Source: Clavelina lepadiformis (lineage: Eukaryota > Chordata > Ascidiacea > Aplousobranchia > Clavelinidae). From it: a stretch of 64,000 bases of DNA. The notes beneath the pieces are model-generated. The model was not told the DNA's origin. It did not search any database and worked only from the letters and a program-made list of their open reading frames with translations. The stretch is from the NCBI RefSeq assembly GCF_947623445.1, contig NC_135245.1:16313501-16377500 (forward strand), written 5' to 3'. How positions within the stretch are numbered: position 1 is the first letter of the stretch; the number at the start of each line of letters is the position of its first letter. A program made the translations under genes and the position numbers. Below are positions 35,890 through 48,332 of the stretch, one piece after another.

Positions 35890-35998
35890 AGATTAAACGG
35901 TCATTACAGAGCTGAGCCTCCTAAAGCTACTACCCTCACGAGTCGCACCTGAGTCGCACGACCCTCTTGAGAGGATGCACTGGGTCAAAAAGAGAGAA
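35890..35998. repeat. Dispersed repeat, copy 1 (partner at 63190-63275)
   Basis: The block CCTAAAGCTACTACCCTCACG ... CGACCCTCTTGAGAGGA ... CAAAAAGAGAGAAGGAAAAAT recurs at 63190-63275 in the same orientation with about 25% difference. It could be the 3' part of a SINE or another old element. No terminal repeats found. Confidence 0.45.
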
Positions 35999-37590
35999 GG
36001 AAAAATGACACTACACTCATGCTATTACTAGTCTATAATCACAAAGCAGATTATTTTTTTAACAGAGTAGTAAGATTTTTATGAACTACATTTCCAAAAA
36101 GACAAAATAATGACTTTAGATTAGAAGCTGCGGTATACAAGCCCTGTTGCAATTTGCCCAAACCAAAACCTAAAATATTGTTTGATATTTTGGGATGTTT
36201 GTGTGGTGGCGGTGATCGGAGGTCGGAAGGGGAAAGTCGGTGTCACCGACTCGGTGAATATTATGCAGTTTGTCGGCTCGGTAGCCGGGTGGTTCGAGGG
36301 CTTTCATCGCAATAAATTCTGCTCAGGTTCCGTGTTTCTCTGCCAGTGGCACCATACTGCTATACCGTTGTAATGCGTTTGTGCAAACCACTAACGAGGC
36401 TTGCTCTTGTTCAGGTGACCTGGTGCACAGTTCAAAATTCGGCTATACTATAAACAAAATAAAAAATGTGTGATAATCGGAATTGATCAAAGGCTAGGTT
36501 AGCTCGGTAAAACGATAACCCAGACTATGCACATGTGCATAGCCTAGCATGGCGCTTTTCGACGAGATTTTGGGGTGCAGGACGGCCAAAATCGAAGTGA
36601 CCTGGAGCAGGATGGCTAAGATTGAGGTGCACTGGTTGCAAAATAATGTACCAGTTGCATTTTGCAGTCTGGTAGGCAAAACGCACTAGCCTGTGGTCCA
36701 AAGTGCCATTGCAACATGTTGCAGCTGCGCGCTGAATATTTCTGAATCTACTCATCATGCCTATTTATATTAAATAAACTAAGAATAACTTGTAGTTTAA
36801 ACGCCAGTTTATAATAAAAACAAAGAATCGAGACTTCAGTGCACGCCATCACGCCAAAATTTTTGTGTTTACACCTAAAATTTCTCGTCAAAAACTGCAA
36901 TACTTTCCGGTTTGACCTGTGGACTTCGTTTTTGAGAGATAAATGTGAAATGTTCGAGTGCAGTAAACACAGATTTCTAAAATGTTGTGGGTGCACTTGC
37001 CATGCTTTCCAGTAAGGTGACTCTAACCGGAACTCGAGTAACAAGGAATTATTACTGCGTTCAAGTCGTGCAAAGACTTTCCTCAGTCCGAGGATGAACA
37101 TTATCATATCATACTGGTAGACCTATCAGTTTTGTTTAAAAAATCGTTTTAGCATTTTTGCTGCTAAATACACTTTCAGCTGTTTGTGAGCAGTGAGCAC
37201 ACTTGGTCCAATAGCCAAAGGTAAGTGTGATACCAGCATGCACAAGATTCACCAACATGCAAGCCGAATCTTTTACTCATCACACCAATTTGTCATAAAT
37301 AAACAAAGAATTAAAACTTTACTGCCATAGCGGAAAGTGTGGCAGCTGTATGTATGAGATTTATCAACGTGCACACTCAATTTTTTTTCTTTATGCCGAT
37401 CTGTAATAAAAAACAACGAAAAGCTGGTTGTTTAAATGTAAATTTATAATAAATAAGCAAAGAATTGAGGCTTTGGTGCACACCATCATGCCAAATTTGT
37501 GTCTTTGCACACAGCGTTTATTGTCGAAAATTGCCGTACTTCCCAGTCGGGCATTTGGAGAGATCACATTTACTTTTCTGTGCATCTTAA

Positions 37591-38517
37591 CCACTTGCCT
37601 TACCAATTATTTTGGAGATGGTGGTCAAAAAATGCCTATTTTTTATTGCATTTTTTGATCTAGTACATTGAGATGAAACACTGTGCAAAATTTTTTTGGA
37701 CAAAAGTGAACAGTTTTTGAGAAATTCATATTTTAATTTGGTATGTACAAAGCACACAAAGTAGTCAACAAAATCCCCAAAACAGCACAAAATCGACGCC
37801 AACATTTTGTTTTCATACAAAAAACAAGTAACATCAATAGTGATCTGATTCACTGCAGTTGGTTGTGTAATTGTTCTTAGAAAGCAGATTTTGTGTGGTA
37901 CACTTGAAAACGAGGAGACACACACAAGCCAACTTTGCACTCTGCGCACCAGTAGCGACTTTCATCTCTTTCCAGTACATCTGCAGATCTGGCTGAATTC
38001 CCAGTATAGACAAAAAGTGTTTGACTCTGTCCTTCATCACTCAATTTCATCCAACCTATTGCATCTTGTCCAGGAGTGTCATCTTCGCTGCTGTCATTAG
38101 AAGAGTAGTCACACAAAAAGGAGTCTGACGAGCCACTTTTAGACTGGGAGTCATCACTATCAGTCTCTTCAGTCGCCACAACTAGTGCAGTTACATTATC
38201 ACTACCACCGTCAAAGTTAGCCATTACAGTATATTACTCTGTGTAAAAACACAATAGTTACTCCTTCTATTCACCTGAAAACTGCTTAAAACAGTTTTGT
38301 ATTGGTTATGCTATTGGCTCTCCAGCCCACCCAGCGGTGGAAATAACAAAAAGATCGATTGTAGATGGCGCTATTGATTTAAAACTACAATTAAATAGCT
38401 AAGCGAATTCATTCGTGCATATGCGAGCGTTTTTGTCCTAGAAAAGAGTTAACTCGGGATAGTCAATTTTTTTCCGTCGACCGATTCCAAGTTAACTCGG
38501 GGAGGTAAGGCAAGTGG
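37591..38517 (-). mobile_element. Internally deleted piggyBac transposon
   Basis: A 927-base element flanked by TTAA on both sides (37587-37590, 38518-38521), the piggyBac target. It has perfect 14-base terminal inverted repeats, CCACTTGCCTTACC and GGTAAGGCAAGTGG. The sub-terminal direct repeat GTTAACTCGGG occurs twice near the right end (about 38447 and 38491). It carries one short frame (37877-38224) made of transposase N- and C-terminal parts only. Confidence 0.92.
37877..38224 (-). CDS. piggyBac transposase remnant: acidic N-terminus joined to the C-terminal zinc-binding domain
   Basis: A 115-residue frame on the minus strand with an ATG start. Residues 1-60 are Asp/Ser/Glu-rich, like piggyBac N-termini. 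Residues 87-112 read RYWCAECKVGLCV ... YHTKSAF, the cysteine/histidine-rich C-terminal domain that binds the element's own ends. The catalytic DDE core of about 400 residues is absent, yet the frame stays open across the joint. The usual second Cys of the CVxPCF motif is Arg (SPRF), so zinc binding may be impaired. Such a product could at most bind DNA. It may be an expressed micro-protein or simply a young deletion derivative. Confidence 0.7.
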   Translation of the reverse strand: MANFDGGSDNVTALVVATEETDSDDSQSKSGSSDSFLCDYSSNDSSEDDTPGQDAIGWMKLSDEGQSQTLFVYTGNSARSADVLERDESRYWCAECKVGLCVSPRFQVYHTKSAF

Positions 38518-39090
38518 TTAAGCATCCTTTGCTACCTGGTGGTATATTCTGTAAACATATTGAATTTTAGGTTGCTGGGTAAGGCCATTCCATTTACTTG
38601 TCCAGATAATTTTTAATTTTACTTATCCAATCTAATGGTAATATTACTTGGTTTTCCTCTCTGACATTACCGTTCTGCCGATAGTCCATTAGCTCATGAA
38701 TTTTTCTGTCTTGCGAGACCATGTTTATCATACAGCTGTAGAGGAAAGTTGGTCTGCAGCACTTACATGAACGAGACTCATCAAAGTGCACGCCAAACTT
38801 TTTCATCCAAAAAAACAATTTTTAATTAACAAACAAACAATTAGAGCATACCAAAATTTGCTTCTTTGCATGATTTTTAGTTGAAAATTGAGGTACTTTC
38901 CAGTTAAGTCTGTTCATAGAGATTATACAGATTTTGGCAGTTACCTGTACAAAGAAAAATAGAAAAAACTCAAAAAGCAAATATTATTAAATTAACTTTA
39001 GTTACAGTATTTTACTTCTGCTGCATGTGTTAGTGATTTTGTAAGTAGTTTAAATTCTGTTACACAGACTAAGGACAATTTGTGTGGTTA

Positions 39091-42000
39091 ATGGAGCTGA
39101 GTGAGTGGGGTTTATGTGACTGGATCCAGCCACTTGTAAAACAAGTTCTTCATGGGCCCACTGGCTTCTGTGTTGGTGGATTAAAAATTGAAGATCCTAT
39201 TAGCAGGTGAGTGGCTGGTTTTTGTATGTAATTATATTGCAGTATTGTCATCACTGATCACGGTTTATAAATTAAATCCACAAGCCCACTTTGCAAATAG
39301 GCTGGTGACAATACTTACAAAATGTGCCGTTTGTGTGTGAAGTGTGTGAAAACAGTATCAATGTACAAAATTTGCCAAAAGTCTGTTGCATTTATCACAG
39401 GCGTTAGTTTTAGCATTTCTTGTATTTTCAATATCAATGGTATTTCCACATACTTTGCACATGAACCGCTATTAAACTTGTGTTGCACTCCAACAAGATT
39501 AATTTAATAAAGTAAAAACAAAAGTTCGTACACTCGGTAGACATCTATATACACTGGTGGTTTAGATATTCTGCAACTTGCATCAACACACGTAGCGAAT
39601 TGCATTGGCACATACACACTACATAATTTGTTAATCAGTGATATCACTGCAAAATTTATTTAAAACATTGCCAATACTGACTCTTCTCTGACTTCATATA
39701 TGGTGTGTTACGTGGTTTCTCACTAAATTAATATTTTGTTTGTGTTTATTTTTTTAGCGCTGCCTGTGTTCCTCATGAAGTTTTGAAAAATGCTAATGAT
39801 ATATTCAGCATCGCCATCCCTTTAGCTGGTGATATACTTCGATGTAAGCTAGAACGCATGATTTGTGAGGCAATTTTGACCAAGGAATTTTAAGACAAAA
39901 TTCGCTCATTGCTTGATGTGATGGATACGTACAGTATATACGTCACGCTATAAGCATAATTAGAACTTTATGTAGATGTAATGTTGTGGTTTGTATATAC
40001 TCATGTAGTGATTTATATATCGATATATAGACGTACTAAGTGCTGTTAAATAAATGATGATTCTTTATAGCTTGTGTAATTGCATTTATCTGTCAACTAA
40101 ATAATCATTTATCTCGGCAGGGCAGTTTATATTTGACGGATCCAACCCTGGTAGTCCCCCTGATATTCTGTTTTCTGAATATGAAGACTTTGACCCAGAA
40201 TATGACGATATTATAAGTCTAGTGAAATGGGACCAGGAAAATGAAGAAAATCTTTTACATGTTGTAAAGGATGTTGTAGGGTGCGGTACAGATATGCTTA
40301 ACTGAAATTTAACTAAAAATTAATTTTAAACATAAAAGAAATATATTATGTGGTGTTGTATCACTTATATACACATTAAATCAATTAAAATATGTGTTAT
40401 GATTGCAGTTAACACAATTTATATATTATATATTATATAGCTTGTACAAAGATCACCACAAGTTTAAATGCTATCAACTTGGTGAAAAATTCAAGACGGA
40501 ATTAGAAGAATTGTTTGAATGTGAAGGACTCAATGTTGAAGTTAGCATTAAGAGAACTGACAGGGTATCATCAGGCTTGTAGTATAAGATAGATTATGTT
40601 TTTTCAATTCATATCAATAAATTGTATACTTTATAAGGATAGGACTAGTAAAATCCTAATCCTTGTTCAAATACTCCCATATTTACAATGTTTGGACAAA
40701 TTCAAGTATTGCCAAATGTTTTTCTTCAGGCGAAAAAAGGAGTGCTGTTACACTTCCACTACTCGTTAACAAGACAATGCAATTTTTTGCTGGTATCTCC
40801 CTTTTTAGCAAATCAAAACCTTTGTTCGTTTTGGCAGATTTTCGAAAACTAATAGCATTTGTACATTGTAATGCAGAACTTATTTTGAATTGTAATTATC
40901 GGTCATCAATACTTAAGAGAGTTACGAGATTTGTAAAGATTATGATATTTCATACTAATATTGATAAAACTCATTAGCCTGGTCTTATATCAGTGGTTCT
41001 TAACTTGGGTTCGACAGGTGTTTGACACAGTATCCTTGAATTACAAAAATTTGGCATACGTTTTTGGAAATAGTTTTTTGCAGGCTAATTAATCGTCAAA
41101 GTACAAGTAAGAACAGTTTTTAGTTCATTGCTTTAGTTTATGTAGGCTAACATGTCTACTCTTCATACGTACAGTGGGTTAAAACTGCAGCGTAGCGATT
41201 AAACTATTTTGTTTTCTTGGTAACGTTTCAATTTATCAAAGAAATTCTAAAGTTACCATCATGCAGCAAACCAAAGGGTGTTGGAAAATAAAAATAGGGT
41301 TTTGCGTGTTTGCACAGGTTTTTACTGATCTGGATGCATTTTTTAATTCAGTGTTTTTGAATTTTGAAGCATATTACGTATTGGTTAATTATGTTATATG
41401 GATAATGACATCTTTTGTTCGTCAATTGCCTACAATGGGGGTGTTCAAATGGCGGATCTCGATCCGGATCCGGATCTTTTCAACTTTTTGTGTAGATCTT
41501 CAAATCTAAACCAACTCATAATTTTTCTCACTGAAATGTACTGATCTTCCAATGTAGTCTTGCAACAATCTTGCAGCTGAAGCACACATCACTTTTGGCT
41601 TTTACAAAGTTATAAATATGTTGTTGGCCCTAAAATGTAGGGTACATTTACTTAAATAAAGCACCATAAAAATTAAAGCATGTCCAATATGTTTACTATT
41701 CGTATTTAGTGGATCATCACGTTCTCAGGTTTGGCTGCGGTGGATCATGGCAGAAATCATTTGAACACCCCTGGCCTACAACATTGCGGTTTTCTAATAA
41801 CAGGCATAGTGTCATTTTATATAACATATCTATACCCACTGCCAGTTCCTATAAATCTAAATTAAAGTTATATAAATGAAAAATAAACTGCTACCTAGTA
41901 TGGTTATGTGACAAGTCACTGTGATTATAGTAAGCCATGGTCTAGTACCAATTTTACTATTTTTGTCATTTTTGTACCATCCTTAACTTATGTTAAGTCT

Positions 42001-43416
42001 GATTTGTGATCCCCTGTGCGATAAAATTTTATGATGCGTTACACAGTCGTAAGTCTAGTGTAGTATTTCATAGTACCAACGCCACGATAATAACTAAAAG
42101 CCTTTATCGGTTCCAAGCCTTTAACTTCAAGTCTGAATTTTGTTGTTTACATGACAGACTGGCAATCAGCGAACTATGAATATACTGGTGCAGTTTCAAG
42201 CTGACTTCACAGATATCATTGAGAAAGACATTCCACTGGATGCAGTGATCCACAGTCCACTTCTGCTAATAAAATATGAATTAAACACTGGTAAAGTAGC
42301 TCCTGTTCTCTTCCTTCCATCTCATGTAGAAAGGTGAGAGAATCTCTTTGTTTCACTGTTTCTAGTCCATTTCCAAGTATATCTGTGATATAGAAATATA
42401 TCCTGTTCTGTTATCCTAAGGCAGTGATGCCGGTGCCTTTGATGTTGTTACCTGACAAAGCTCAAAGGCTTGTAAAAGTTGGGGAATGTATGCATACCTG
42501 AACAGAAATGTTCTGAATTTGTTATTTTAGAACCAGTACTGCCGGCGTTTCCAGCGTTGAAACCACATGAATAGTGCATATAGTAAAGTAGTCATAGAGC
42601 AGTCGTTTTTACATCATTAATTCAAAGTTAATTGGAAACACATATGTAATATATGTGAAATATATGTACAGTACAAAGTTGATGGACAAGACCTGTCGGC
42701 TGTTAGCCGGTTACTGACAATGAGCGTACGAACTTCCACGCCCCACAGTTTAAGAACTTCTGTCATAGAGTAACCCATTCCCTACAATATTTTTGTACTG
42801 ATGGAAGATGTCATTGTTTGCAGGGTATTGGGTGGAAGAGGAGCTCTAGGTGCCCCACCCTTCACTGTGGGACTCACTGTACTGGATTACGTCAACAGAA
42901 CAAGAGAGCGCGTGAATGAATCGATTAAAACGTTGTCAGAAAGCCACGAAAAACGTTGTGAATACATTGCCGCCTTTCTAAGTCAATTTTCAGGGTAAAT
43001 TTGAAAGATAAAAATGTATATTCTGCAACGAAAAGCCGAAGTTTCGGTGTAAAGTTCTTTGACATTGATCCTGTTGCTTTGCAGACACGTGTTGGAATAC
43101 GACGCAGAGAAGTTTTTCAAGATCAGTTTGCTTTTTAATTATCAGACTTTTTTCTTTATTATTCATGGTTAGTGTGCCTACTTCAAGCTAATCCAGTTAC
43201 ATAAACTTTCTCTTAAATTTGAGTGCATTTTTTTACTTTTCAGTAAGTTTGACAAAACTCTTTCCAAGTGAACAGCCAGTGATAACTTTTCAGTCAGCCT
43301 ATCACGTAACAAAGCGAAGTCAATTATGTCAAAGCGTGTCAAACAATTACCCATACAGTCCAAGATGGCCAGGCTCAGAAATGGCAAAACGGGCGAAGTA
43401 TGAGATTAATAACTAG
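39091..43416 (+). CDS. BABAM2: BRISC and BRCA1-A complex member 2 (BRE / BRCC45)
   Basis: Eight coding exons, phases consistent throughout, give 362 residues: 39091-39206, 39758-39843, 40121-40280, 40441-40564, 42158-42333, 42824-42994, 43085-43167, 43244-43416. BABAM2 is the UEV-like scaffold that ties MERIT40 to the BRCC36-Abraxas/ABRO1 K63 deubiquitinase, acting at DNA breaks (BRCA1-A) or in the cytosol (BRISC). Recognised blocks are WQFIFDGSNPGSPPDILF in the first UEV-like domain, KRCEYIAAFLSQFSG, VLEYDAEKFFKIS, and PVITFQSAYH followed by NNYPYSPRW and EMAKRAK in the second. The vertebrate protein (383 residues) has about 20 more residues after EMAKRAK. Here the frame ends after KYEINN, so the MERIT40-proximal C-terminus is short or an extra exon is unseen. 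Exon 3 uses the weak donor GTGCGG. Confidence 0.93.
41436..41773. mobile_element. hAT-like element in BABAM2 intron 4
   Basis: 338 bases with inverted ends TGGGGGTGTTCAAATGG and CATTTGAACACCCCTG, flanked by the exact 8-base duplication GCCTACAA (41428-41435, 41774-41781). A run GATCTCGATCCGGATCCGGATC lies just inside the left end. No coding region. Confidence 0.85.
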
Positions 43417-46400
43417 TTTTATGATCAGTGTTTCTTAATTTACATTGTATTATTCCCTTCTAGCATTTTTGTATAAATATTTGTTTAAAAGTAGCTACAT
43501 GATTTTAATTACTTTAGTATTTTATTCAGGAATGCGTGACTATATTTAAACCAGATTAATCCGGTTTAAATATAGCCACATAACTACGCAAGAGATAGCA
43601 AACATAAAAATTATGATATATTTAGTTTGGTTTGTAGTTGCGCTGTTTAAATTATTCCAGTGTTAAGATACGAAAGCTGCCCATTTGTTCTGGTTTCCCA
43701 GCGAAAGTAGGAGTTAAGTTTCTGGATTAAAAATTATTTTAAAAAGCTTCACTAGTTTTATTTAATTGCTTCCATTCATTACTACAGATTGTTTATCCTG
43801 GAGAAGATTCCACACTTCAAAGAAACATGCATACGTAGCGGTGTACTTTAGATAATCGTGTCAAGTGGTTTGTGAATTATGTTTATTGTTCGCAGCTAAC
43901 CAAATGCTTTTTTGATAAAATTATTGCACTTCTTGAAATGATTGCAGTTACTTATACCCGATGCGTGTTTCTTAGCCATTTATACAAATTGTGCTTTCAA
44001 AAAAAGATAATGATTTTTCTGTATTTGTCATTTTCTTTAGCGCCATTCTGTGATCCGATTTTATTGAGGCTAAAATAAAACAACAAACTTGCTTTACATA
44101 GGTTGTTACCATCTGTGTGCAATCTATTTGACGCTTCGGGGGCCCAACGTTTTATTACGCGGCACCTTTGCCGAGTAGGTAGCAAAATCATTGCCTTTCA
44201 TCTTTCAGTAAATGAAAAACAAACTAAATTGAGAAAGTCGACGATTCAGGTTCTGTTTTATTTTTGTCACTAGATGTCGCCAAGGACGCATTTAGTTTCA
44301 TTAGATTTGATAAAACAATGCGCCAGAAGTTCTGAGCCTTCACGTTTCAAGAGATGATTCTGACAGGCTTTACTTCAAGCACGGAACAGCCTTGATATTA
44401 CTGGATTGGATTAGAATTCCATAAATAGGCCTGTCGATTCCTTCATTCGATTCGAGTGACGTTGATAAACCCCCTGGTGCTTTGAGTCCCTACTGGAATA
44501 AATTTATTTTAACTTTCGTATTTGCTAATCCAGTCATCCATTGATAAACCCCAACGACCGCTCGCGAATTTAGAATTAATGACAGAGCGACTTAAATCGA
44601 TTTCCATTGAAAATAGTAATCTGTTAACCATTGCAATTTCAGTTAACCGCTGTAGCAAAGTAGCCTATACCAATGTACTGAATGTATGCTTCAACAATAC
44701 TAGTTAAAACAAAAAATTCTTCATTTAAAAGAGTAAACGTAACCTCTACAAACAGAATTCCAAATGCTCTTATACTAAAATATGTTACTCGGATCCAAGA
44801 TCTTAGGCTATAATACAAAGGAAAAATATTAAACATACGTTAGGTTCTAATGAACGTTTTTCTGTTATCTAGTTGGTTCTGAATAATGCTAAATTAATAC
44901 AAAATTTTGTGAAGCATTTCAGAGTGAATGAAATAGCTCACTTTAATATCTTCAACAAATGATGGTTTTACTTGGGCATAAAATGTTTAAATTATCTTGT
45001 CATGCCGTAAACGAGACCGCAAGAATTTGTACCGTCCATAAAAAGAAGTTGTGGGCCGAAATACATTGCAAAACAGACGGTTATGAAAAAATTTCCCGCA
45101 GTATTAGTTATATAACCAATATAAGAAAATATAAATGATAAGCAATAGAAACCATACTAACTTAATTAAAACTGAGTTGTATGAAAGCGCAAACCAAATC
45201 CGATGTTCTTGGGGGTCAATTGAGTGAATGGTCAAACGAGGTCAATTGAGTACGTTGGAGGTTAGCAATGACGTATTGAAAGTTGTCGCAATATGTTAAC
45301 TAGCAGGATTGTATTTCAGCACGACTATAGCTAAAGGGTGTAACGGTAAAGGTAAATTTATAGTCAATGTCGTTTCGTTTCACGTTCTTGATAGCCTAGG
45401 TGGCGTGTATGAGTTTTAGTTGCTATTACTTTAGCAAAACAACTTCAATGAAATAGAGACAATCCAAGCATTTCAGTTTATAGCTTTTGAGTTTGACTAC
45501 GACACCAGCGTAGGAACGCTGCAGGTTTTACAGAAAAAATAGTCTATAGGTATATTCGATGATGGAAAACATTCATAGAAAAGCATTTCCTTAATTAGGT
45601 AATTGCAATTATAATAATAATTTAATCAACGTTGCAAAAAACGTTAGCTTTCCAGGAACTCAAAGAGAGTTCATACAGTTTTTTTTTCAAATTAAGCTTG
45701 CTTAAGCAATTAATTGATTAACTTTTATGTGAGGCTTAGCTGCTTACGTAAATAAATAAATAAAGGTATACCAATATACGCATTGTCTTCAATGCCTTGC
45801 TGCTGTTACATCCAGCTGGTTTTACAGTGAGCTACGAAATGGTTTGATTTCATTAAAAAGTCTTTTAAAATGTTCAAAATTTTAGTTTACAGTATTAATT
45901 ATCTGATAAAATGTCTAAGCTCTGTTTGCAATTTGCAATGTTAAATTGCGAAAAATATTAATACGTCAGCCGATGTAAACCAGTTGACGAAGATATGATT
46001 GACTGTTGACAGAAAGTATTTCCCGCATACGGTTCTTGGAGAGACGAGAATTACGTTTCTAAAGTACCGGCCTTTCGTATTGTTTAGTTTTTTTTCTGTA
46101 ATTCCAATCCCAGTTGCAAAGGTTAACATTTTTGGTGTGTGCTGAATGCGCATGATTTGCCGTCGGCAGAATAACAACGTTGAGCCGTGCGCAAAAACAA
46201 ACAAAGATAAGGTCGTTTAGTCAGCAGAATTTATATTTAACTTCGTACAAATCTATAGCCATCAAATTTTCAGTCGCAAAAGTCCGGTCATTGTTTCCAA
46301 TTTTCACGCGTCGCACAGTTTCAATTTATATTAATGGCGTAATAGCATTTAACTTGATAATAATCAGCAGTTGTGGTGTGAATATAGCGCTATAGTTAAC

Positions 46401-48281
46401 ACATTTCGTGAACAGATTGGGCCTTAACTTCTTTTTATACTAGCCTAGTCTATATTCAGTGGAACATGAGTATTTGTTTTAAAGGTGCGATGTTTTAACA
46501 GGCTGCGAATGTACATTGCGTAAAGCAGTTATATTAAAGCACTAACTGCTGGTAAACATGCAAAAGACGTCACAAAACACACCTAATAAGCATTTGTTCT
46601 CCATGTGTTTTAAAACTAGAAATGAAAATTTATGTATGCTTAACAGCATAACGTTTAGCGCAGTTTTTATATAGTTTCCGAATAATAACCGATTCTAAAT
46701 ACTGTTGTTGGATTTGTTGAGTTTCCTTGATGTATGCAGTACGAAAGTAACAACTAATTATTAATACTGAAAATTTTATAAATCAAATTTTCACCAGTCA
46801 TGATGCAGCAGATGTGTGTCTTTTATTGAGTTTTGATGTCTATTTTATTTAACCTGCACCATATATGCCTCGCGTTTGTGTTATTTATCACTGGAGTTAT
46901 TTATTGATTTCGGAATTGTACAATAGTCCTCCACTAAACAGACTTTTCCTGTGGTCGAATTTTTTTTCTTGCTGTAAGAATTTGAATAAAGATATACGTA
47001 AATAATAATGAGTTCTACAATGTGAATTCTTTAAGTAAAATTTGAACACACGCTTCGACAATAAAATGATATAGTAGCTGTCTATTATGGCAGAAAACAA
47101 TGGTTGTTAGCGTAAATGGAAAACTTAAATTGATTTGAAAGCTTTATCGCAGATTTCAATGCAGTCTTAACACATGTCACAGGCAATAGGTCAGCGAAAT
47201 GATAACGTGCACGCCAGCGAATAAGTAGTACGGTTTGCTGGAATTGGTCCGAAGTCGGTTAACTGCGGTTTCTCTATAATTAGTTTTAAATGCTCTCAAA
47301 TGTTGATAAAGATAACATAGTGAACGCAGTTGACATCCAAGGGAAAGCCAATGGGTTGAAAAACGCAAAATAGAAGTACGCGAAAAAAGCTAAATGACCA
47401 ATCAAGCAGCTAAAAAAAGCCCGTTGGCTACATAATGCTTGGGCATGCTGTTCGACAAAACTAAGATATAGCATTGAGCAGAAGGAGATAGAGCCAAACA
47501 AATGGTGGTGGACGGTGACAAGATAATAATAAATTGCTGTGCTAGATACATATTGACGTGTAGTATGTTAATCTATTGTTTCTAGCTGGAAAGGCGTTGG
47601 TGTCATCATCATGGTGTATATGATAATAATATACTTATTTCTGTATTTGGAAGTGTAGTCAGTAATGCTACGGGTGCAATTAGTGGTCATACCAAGACCA
47701 TTTCCGCATTAACAAAACGATTCTAAACGAACAATTTCGGTGTGATAAGTTCATTTACTGAAAGTCAAAATTTCAAATGGCAGCGCTAAATTGTTTAACT
47801 GATGCATGTTAGCCGATTGCAGATGAGTTGGCAGTTCAACTAAAAATATAAAGTAATGCTTCAATGTAGCGGTCAAATTTACTGTGTGTACATACAGTAT
47901 AATACAAAAGTTTGGTTGATTAATGCGATTTTTCTTATTTCTGTCAAGTACAATTTAAGACTCAGGACTAAAAGATTATGTTCATAGCATTTTTCGCCTG
48001 GCTGTTATTTATGACAGAACAACTCCTTTATCTTATTGCTGGTGGTTTTGTTTACCCACTAGGAAAGGAGCGTGGCAGATTATATTAGGCATTGCGGTAC
48101 AGATATGACGTTTCACAGCGGTTACCTGCAGTTAATCGGGAGTAATGAAACGTGTTCTAATGATGTATGTTGCATATGTCGACATTTAGAAAGTCTAAGC
48201 GTAATGCCATGTCTTTACAGCTTCCCTTAGCAGAGATTGATAGCAGAAATGCGTAGTTTTGTACAGTATTTCCCTTTCCAG
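43417..48281. other. Intergenic, BABAM2 to zinc transporter
   Basis: No gene recognised. No AATAAA lies close behind BABAM2; an ATTAAA near 43725 is the nearest variant. The hairpin at 43538-43577 lies in the probable 3' UTR. The phrase TGATAAACCCC is repeated at about 44463 and 44542. All open frames are short and look like chance. Confidence 0.5.
43538..43577 (+). other. Near-perfect inverted repeat (hairpin) behind BABAM2
   Basis: CTATATTTAAACC and GGTTTAAATATAG pair around an eight-base centre (AGATTAAT or so). This could be an RNA hairpin in the 3' UTR or a small foldback relic. Confidence 0.6.
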
Positions 48282-48332
48282 AAGCAGTCAACCGTGATGA
48301 GAGCGCATGACTTACCACAGGCACTGTTGAAG
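48282..48332 (+). other. Candidate upstream exon A of the zinc transporter gene
   Basis: 51 bases lie between a strong acceptor (TATTTCCCTTTCCAG) and a consensus donor (AAG/GTAAGT). They are open as 17 codons with an internal ATG (MRAHDLPQALLK). They are placed 1.8 kb before the transporter ATG with no other gene near, so a 5' leader exon is the simplest reading. Confidence 0.3.

Larger units (their letters stand above)
34920..36780. other. Upstream region of L2HGDH
   Basis: No gene recognised. It holds the MITE at 35170-35264 and a diverged dispersed repeat at 35890-35998. A GC-richer stretch at 36190-36400 contains a weak tRNA-like A-box (GGTAGCCGGGTGGTTCGAG), perhaps an old SINE. Two degenerate 30-base direct repeats follow near 36570-36630 (GGACGGCCAAAATCGAAG / GGATGGCTAAGATTGAGG). 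Confidence 0.45.
36800..38935. repeat. Diverged tandem repeat array, split by a piggyBac insertion
   Basis: A motif of roughly 160-bp period recurs at about 36800-36960, 37222-37330, 37345-37585 and 38755-38935. Shared blocks are ATCAACGTGCAC / ATCAAAGTGCACGCC, AATAAACAAAGAATT and ACTTTCCAGT. The copies are too different for recent amplification. The piggyBac element at 37591-38517 interrupts the array. Confidence 0.5.

Noticed and set aside
36190-36430. tRNA-like A-box and GC-richer block, possible SINE
   Set aside because: The B-box is poor, there is no tail or target duplication, and no second copy is in the window.
40982-41030. hAT-type end CAGTGGTTCTTAACTTGGG in BABAM2 intron 4
   Set aside because: No matching opposite end or target duplication was found nearby, so it is at most an isolated relic.
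44100-44190. Possible tRNA-like segment with GGGGGCCC and paired GCGGCACC
   Set aside because: No acceptor stem or T-arm consensus on either strand.
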